Part shown: piece after piece, positions 59,198 through 64,000 of the stretch
How positions within the stretch are numbered: the first letter of the stretch is position 1
Layout of the letters: every line of letters starts with the position of its first letter
Source: Prado023 sp963753075
GTDB lineage: Bacteria; Actinomycetota; Actinomycetes; S36-B12; CAIYMF01
Direction: 5' to 3'
Length of the DNA stretch: 64,000 nucleotides
NCBI GenBank assembly: GCA_963753075.1
Contig: CAVWAR010000010.1
Location: 231,908-295,907, forward strand
Program-made: the position numbers and the translations under genes
The notes under the pieces: model-generated
What the model was told of the DNA's origin: nothing
The model's input: the letters and a program-made list of their open reading frames with translations, nothing else
The model's database searches: none

Positions 59198-59326
59198 GGT
59201 GCCGAGCTTCTCATCGGGTCCAAGTAGATTCGGCCTACCTCGGTTGTTGGATGACTGGGCCGACCACCCAGCCGGGATTGACCCGCCCCGCTAATGGGTC
59301 GGGCCGACCCCGGCTGGTTCTGCCGA

Positions 59327-59848
59327 TCAGGAGTCGACAGCTTTGGCGATGTCGTCTCCACCCTCGTTCATGGCCTTCATCACGGCGTCGTAGTCGCCCT
59401 TGTCGATGGCCTTGTTGGTCTTCCTCACGGCCTTGGTGATCGCAGCGTCGACCCGGTCCAGGTACAGGTCATCGATCACGGCCACGATCGCCGACGAGCC
59501 GGCGGGCAGCCACTCCTCTGCATCGAGGCCGATCTTCTTCTCCTCGTTGCGCTTCATGATCTTGCCGACACCCGCGCCGATACCCGCACCGACCGCGGTG
59601 GCCAGCAGCAGCGGCGGGGCGAACAGGCCGACGACGAACCCACCCGCGGCGCCGACGACAGCGCCGCCGCCGACCAAGCCTCCACCGTGCTCCTTGACGG
59701 TGATCTCGCCCGCAGCGTCCCTGTCCAGGACGACGGCCGCCACCACGGCGGTGTCGCCCAGGCCCTTGATCGCCTCGAAGTCCTCGGCCGCCGCACCGGC
59801 GTCATCGCCGTACGAGGCCACGTACAGGATGTAGTTCGGTTCTGCCAT
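59327..59848 (-). CDS. DUF1269-family membrane-associated protein
   Basis: A 173-aa protein. It starts MAEPNYILYVASYGDDAGAA and has the family Lys-Glu-His segment ITVKEHGGGLVGGGAVVGAA, a Gly-rich membrane hairpin (about 65-105), and a conserved soluble end (LPAGSSAIVAVIDDLYLDRV). DUF1269 proteins occur in stress-inducible actinobacterial loci, function unknown. The ATG at 59848 has GGAGG 7 bases upstream. It diverges from the LuxR regulator, with site 4 between them. Confidence 0.85.
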   Translation of the reverse strand: MAEPNYILYVASYGDDAGAAAEDFEAIKGLGDTAVVAAVVLDRDAAGEITVKEHGGGLVGGGAVVGAAGGFVVGLFAPPLLLATAVGAGIGAGVGKIMKRNEEKKIGLDAEEWLPAGSSAIVAVIDDLYLDRVDAAITKAVRKTNKAIDKGDYDAVMKAMNEGGDDIAKAVDS

Positions 59849-59984
59849 GTCCAACCTCCATCGTCAGCCCGGCCGCGAATCGGCCGGTTCGTCGGTCATC
59901 GGCGGCGCCGCGGTCTGCCTCGTGCGGGCAGCGTGGGCGCCGACACCAACGCCAGCACCGTAGAGGGGCAACACAGGGACGGGC

Positions 59985-60002
59985 TCACCCATTGCGGGTA
60001 GT
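59985..60002. promoter_or_regulatory. TCACCC-N5-GGGTAGT site 4
   Basis: TCACCCATTGCGGGTAGT, in the divergent region between the DUF1269 gene and the LuxR regulator, 50 bases before the latter start. Confidence 0.6.
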
Positions 60003-60051
60003 TCGATGGCTGAGCCGAGAACGGGTGCGGGCGCTGGCATAGGCTGCCGAC

Positions 60052-62771
60052 GTGGTTGAGCGACTTGGGTCCCCTCCGCCTGCGGCGTCTGCTGCCGGGC
60101 GGCCGGGGCGGGGCGCGGGTACACCCCTGGCCGGATCGGGCGATCTGCTGCCCACCACGCCGGCGATCAGCATCGCGCGACCGCGGGTCGACCAGCTGCT
60201 GGATGGCGCTCCGGATCACCGGGTGACCGTGCTGGCGGCGGGCCCGGGCTGGGGCAAGACCACCGCAGTCGCGCGCTGGCTGGCCACGACGACCCTGCCG
60301 AGCGGGCTGGCAGCCGGATGGCTCACGCTCACGCCCGGCCTGGATGACGTGGCCTCCTTCTGGGACGGGGTGCTGCGCGCCGTCAACGCCAGCGGGGCGG
60401 TGCCCGCCGATAGTGCTCTGTCATCCCTGTCGCCCATGGCCGGCGTCACTGACGACATGCTCAAGCTGCTGCATGGGGGGCTGTCGAGCATTCCGGGCCG
60501 GGTGCTGCTCGTGCTCGATGACTTCCATGTCATCGACGACCAGGAGGTCCTCGATGCCGTGGCTGAGCTCGTAGCGCGCCACGCCACGGTGTCGGTCATG
60601 CTGCTCTCGCGAGTGCAGCCCGTGCTCGCCCTGCACCGCCTGCGCCTCACTGGTGAGCTGCTGGAGATCATGACCGCCGACCTGGCCCTCGACGGTGATG
60701 AGATTGCTGGGTTAGGTCGTTCAGTCGGCCTGTTGCTGTCCGACGATGAGGTCGCGGCGGTGCTGGAGCGTACACAGGGGTGGCCCGCTGGGGTACGCCT
60801 GGCAGCACTGCACCTGTCCCGGCAGGGCCCCGAGAGGGACGTGGCGACCTTCGGCGGGATTGAGCACTCGGTCGCTGAGTACCTGCTCGCGGAGGTGCTG
60901 GAGCGCAACACCCCGGAGAGCCGTGAGTTCCTCATGCGCACCAGCGTGTGCGATCCGGTCTGCGCCGACCTGGCTGAGGCGATCGCACCGGGCCACCGGG
61001 CCCAGTCCTTGCTGGAGGGCTTCGAGGGCCACAATGAGTTCGTCGCCGCGCTGGGTGCCGACCGGGTCTGGTTCCGCTACACCCGCTGCTGCGGGAGCTC
61101 CTGGCCCACAGCCTCCGGCGGGACCACCCCGAGGCCAACCGTGTCCCCCATCGTGGGGCAGCCATGTGGCACGCCCAGCATCACGAGCCGATGGCTGCCC
61201 TTGCGCATGCCTCCGCCGCCGAGGACTGGGCGCTGTTCGAGAAGCTGTACACCACGTCCGCCGGGCCGCAGCTGGTGGGCGCCCAGTGGTCGGCACTGCA
61301 CCGGCAGCTGGTGGGACTGCCCTACGAAGACCGGGCGACCTCGCCCGAGGCCGAGCTCTGTCGGGCGGGGTTGGCACTGCGCGAAGGCCGGCCACTGGTG
61401 ATCCCGGAGCACCTGGCCGAGGCGCGAGCGCAGATCGAGCGGTCGGCCGAGCCCGTTGAACCGGCAACCGTGGCGCTGCTCGAGCTGCTTGCGGTGGCCG
61501 CCGCGGGGGCGAGGGGGGATGTGGCCGCCGCGCTGGACGCCTGCCGTGCGGTGATCGCTGCCATCGACGCGGCAGACCCGTTCCCGGCCAAGGTCGGGTA
61601 CCGGTCCATCGCCCTGATGAACCTCGGCCAGGCGCATTTCTGGTCCGGTGATGTGACCCAAGCCCGGGAGTCGTTCGAGTCCGTGCTGGCGATTCAGGAG
61701 GTCGGCGACGCGGACCTCGCCCTGCTGGGGGTCCGGGCTCAGCTGGCGTTCATCGACTTCCTGCAGGTCGACTTCGACGGTGCGCTCGGGCGTGCCCAGC
61801 GGACAATCGACTTCGCGCAGGACCGCGGGTGGGTACGCGTCATGCAGACCCGACCCGCCCACTCGGCACTGGCCGGGGTCCAACTGCTGCGCGATGACCC
61901 CGCCGGATCCGGCGCCGCCCTCGCCGCCGGGCTTGCTGCCAGCGTCGGCGGGACCACACCGATGGGGTGGATGAGCCTGCGGATCCTGGAGGCCCAGTTG
62001 GCCGTGTCGCTCGGGCGACCCGAAGCCGCGCAGCGGGCTGTGGCCGCGGCGTTGGAGATGGCCGGGCGATGGCGGCCTCCTCCCTTCGCCGCTGACGAGC
62101 TCACCGCGATTCAGACTGACCTCACCGTGCTGGTCGGCGGCCGTGAGCCACCGGGCCCCTGGCCGTACCCGGGCACCCGATCCCGAACGGAGGCCGCGAG
62201 CCGGGCCCGCCTCCTGCTGGCGGAGGGCGAGACAACCGGCGCCCGCAAGCTGGCCGCCCAGGTGGTCGACGCCGGCCGGGGCGCGAGCATCACCGACCTG
62301 ATCGCCCTGGTCGACTCGCTGCTGGTGCTGGCCCTGGCGGCCGATGCCGAGGGGCGTGCCCTCGATGCGTCGATTGCCCTGCAGAGGGCGATCGAGGTCG
62401 CCGAGCCGCACCAGCTCGTGCGCCCGTTCCTGGTCACGGGATCGGTGCGGGCCCCGGCGCTGCTGCGCCGCTTGGCCGCAGGGCAAGCTCACCCCGCCGC
62501 GTTCCTCCTCGACGTGCTGCACCGGGCCTCGACCCGGCAGGCCGAGGCCGCGGCGCCCGAACCCGCGCCCCTGGCGCAGTCGCTGACCGGCCGAGAGCTG
62601 GCCATGCTCGCCGAGCTGCCGACGATGAAGAGCAACGCCGAGATCGCCGCGGAGTACTTCGTCTCGGTGAACACCGTCAAGGCGCACCTCAAGGGCCTCT
62701 ACCGCAAACTTGATGTGGACAGCCGCCGGGCAGCCGTCCAGCGGGCCCGGGACCTGAACCTGCTGCCCTGA
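60052..62771 (+). pseudogene. MalT-like LuxR-family ATP-dependent regulator with one frameshift
   Basis: Rebuilt length about 906 aa. The N-terminal STAND/NB-ARC-like ATPase has Walker A AAGPGWGKTTAVARW (about residues 61-75) and Walker B VLLVLDDFHVID. At 61080 one C is missing from what should read FRYHPLLRELLAHSL; the downstream frame then gives WHAQHHEPMAALAHASAAED, tetratricopeptide-like repeats (about 400-800) and a C-terminal LuxR HTH, LTGRELAMLAELPTMKSNAE and NTVKAHLKGLYRKLDVDSRR. Such regulators bind inducers, oligomerise on ATP and activate promoters. The single break may be a sequencing error. The gene begins at GTG 60052, next to site 4. Confidence 0.8.
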
Positions 62772-62956
62772 CCGACCACCCAGCTACAGGGACGCACGGG
62801 TACGTGCCTGCGGCACCGGCCCGATGCGAGCCGTCGAGTGACCAGATGTTCACGGTTCCTCCCGAGGTCGAGCTCGGGCCCTCGCGGTCCGTGTCCTCAG
62901 CCGCCTAGGTGTACCCGGCCATGAGGTTGGTGGCAGGCGAGTCGGGTTGACGTGGG

Positions 62957-63015
62957 GAGAGCCTCCGGGTGGGGTGTGGCTTGTCTAAGGTCCCACGCCC
63001 ACCCTGGAGGCTCTC
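62957..63015. repeat. Inverted repeat upstream of the IS481-type transposase
   Basis: GAGAGCCTCC plus GGGTGG (62957-62972) pairs with CCACCCTGGAGGCTCTC (62999-63015), about 16 bp with one unpaired base, around a 26-base loop. It ends right at the transposase start codon, so as RNA it could hide the ribosome-binding site. It may instead be part of the element's left end. Confidence 0.6.
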
Positions 63016-63978
63016 GTGTCCCGCCCGTAACGCCCGTCTGACCGTGCACGGCCGCATGCTGATCGTCCAGCGTCATCAGGCCGGCTGGAAGCAGGCCCAC
63101 ATCGCCGCAGCGATGGGTGTCTCGCGAAAGTGCGTCAGGACCTGGATCGACCGTCATGAAGCCGAGGGCGAGGCTGGTCTGGAGACCCGGTCCTCGCGCC
63201 CCCACTCGATGCCCACCAGGGCCACGCCCGAGGTTGAGCAGAGCGTCCTGGTCGCCCGGGCCGAGTACCGCGACGGCCCCGATGTCCTCGGCCCGAAGGT
63301 CGGCGTGCCGGCCCGGGCATCTACCGGATCCTGCGCCGTCACGCCGTGCCCTACTTGCGTGAGTGTGACCCGATGACCGGCGAGGTGATCCGGTCCTCGA
63401 AGGCCACCGCGGTCCGCTACGAACGCGACCGCCCCGGCGAGCTCGTACACATGGACGTCAAGAAGCTGGCAAGATCCCAGATGGCGGTGGCTGGCGCGCT
63501 CACGGGCGGGCAGCGACGGTCGATCACCGCCACAAGAAGACCCAGATCGGCTACGACTACGTGCACTCACTGGTCGACGACCACTCCCGGCTGGCCTACT
63601 CCGAGATCCTGCCCGACGAGAAGGGGGTGACCTGCGCCGCTTTCCTCGAACGCGCCGCGGCCTACTTCGCCGAGAAAGGCATCCCCCGCATAGAGCGGGT
63701 GATGACCGACAACGCCTTCGCCTTACCGGTACTCCACCGACGTGAAACGGGTGTGCGCAGACCTGGGCGCCAGGCAGAAGTTCATCAAGCCCCACTGCCC
63801 CTGGCAAAACGGCAAGGTGGAGCGACTCAACCGCACTCTGGCCACCGAATGGGCATACCGGCAGCCCTTCACCACCAACGACCAACGCACCGCCGCGCTT
63901 GCGCCCTGGCTCGAGCACTACAACACTGTCCGACGCCACAGCGCGCTCGGCGGCAAGCCTCCGGTCAGCCGCCTGTAA
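63016..63978 (+). pseudogene. IS481-family transposase, multiply frameshifted
   Basis: Pieces in different frames rebuild an IS481-type DDE transposase of about 320 aa: NARLTVHGRMLIVQRHQAGW and SRKCVRTWIDRHEAEGEAGL (N-terminal HTH), RYERDRPGELVHMDVKKLAR (first catalytic Asp), IGYDYVHSLVDDHSRLAYSE, then IERVMTDNAFA (second Asp) and HCPWQNGKVERLNRTLATEW (catalytic Glu), ending SALGGKPPVSRL. At least four frame changes occur, near 63027, 63315, 63500 and 63722, so it cannot be expressed as one protein. The right end of the element is close to or beyond the window edge. Confidence 0.85.
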
Positions 63979-64000
63979 CCAACGTGCTGGCCGGGTACAC

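Noticed and set aside
59267..59284. Possible fifth copy of the TCACCC-N5-GGGTAGT motif upstream of the FUSC gene
   Set aside because: Only CACCC followed by GGGATT-like text is present; the GGGTAGT half and the spacing do not match.
62770..62790. Direct repeat GACCACCCAGC shared with 59270
   Set aside because: Only about 12 bases are shared and GC-rich words of this length recur by chance in 64 kb.
1..64000. tRNA or rRNA genes
   Set aside because: No cloverleaf-like segment with a GGTTCRANYCC T-loop and no rRNA-like sequence was seen on either strand by eye.

Overview
The window is high-GC DNA (mostly G or C at third codon positions) from an actinobacterium. The genus cannot be fixed from the sequence. 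The evidence is the strong GC bias, frequent GTG starts, many 4-base ATGA/GTGA gene overlaps, a GAP/Sap-type protein beside an MMPL exporter, an HrdB-like sigma factor relic, a CmtR-like ArsR regulator and an IdeR/DtxR-type iron box. No rRNA or tRNA gene and no CRISPR array was seen.

Layout. 0.5-3.7 kb: a carotenoid/retinol-type FAD oxidoreductase diverges from a metal-responsive ArsR regulator coupled to a CDF cation exporter. 3.8-4.9 kb: a decayed antiporter with a cysteine desulfurase relic. 5.1-9.9 kb: a GH3 beta-glucosidase and a secreted FG-GAP protein. 9.8-15.0 kb: a compact molybdenum cofactor locus (moaC, a moaB-moaE fusion, moaA, moaD and a MOT1-type transporter in one direction; moeA divergent), then a SulP transporter. 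17.6-24.5 kb: five co-directional genes (GPH/MFS transporter, PaaK-like adenylating enzyme, GNAT, GAP/Sap protein, MMPL exporter) that look like a system for making and exporting a conjugated acyl compound. 24.6-33.2 kb: a lipoprotein serine protease, a flavin-reductase/LLM-oxidoreductase pair, a sigma-factor relic, an ACT-domain protein, a fructosamine-kinase-like protein, a methyltransferase and an L,D-transpeptidase. 33.3-46.1 kb: ACR3 arsenite efflux, an iron-sulfur photolyase-like protein, membrane acyltransferase, CPBP protease, several oxidoreductases, an iron-box-controlled small protein and MsrA. 46.4-47.1 kb: a HigBA toxin-antitoxin module with a clear operator. 47.9-54.0 kb: a secreted seven-repeat beta-propeller protein and two tandem paralogous lipoproteins, one a predicted zinc metalloprotease and the other its inactivated twin. 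55.3-62.8 kb: a block (ClC-type, CMD-like, two small paired proteins, FUSC, DUF1269, MalT-like LuxR regulator) that shares an 18-bp semi-palindrome, TCACCC-N5-GGGTAGT, found four times. 63.0-64.0 kb: a degenerate IS481 transposase.

The window is unusually rich in broken genes: at least ten frameshifts or truncations. Several lie in G or C runs, so some may be sequencing errors in a draft or metagenome assembly. Others (antiporter, sigma factor, desulfurase, YoeB, DODA) lack whole domains and are true relics. The strongest candidates for something undescribed are the active/inactive metalloprotease lipoprotein pair, the TCACCC-N5-GGGTAGT regulon with its LuxR regulator, and the adenylating enzyme/GNAT/GAP/MMPL export locus.
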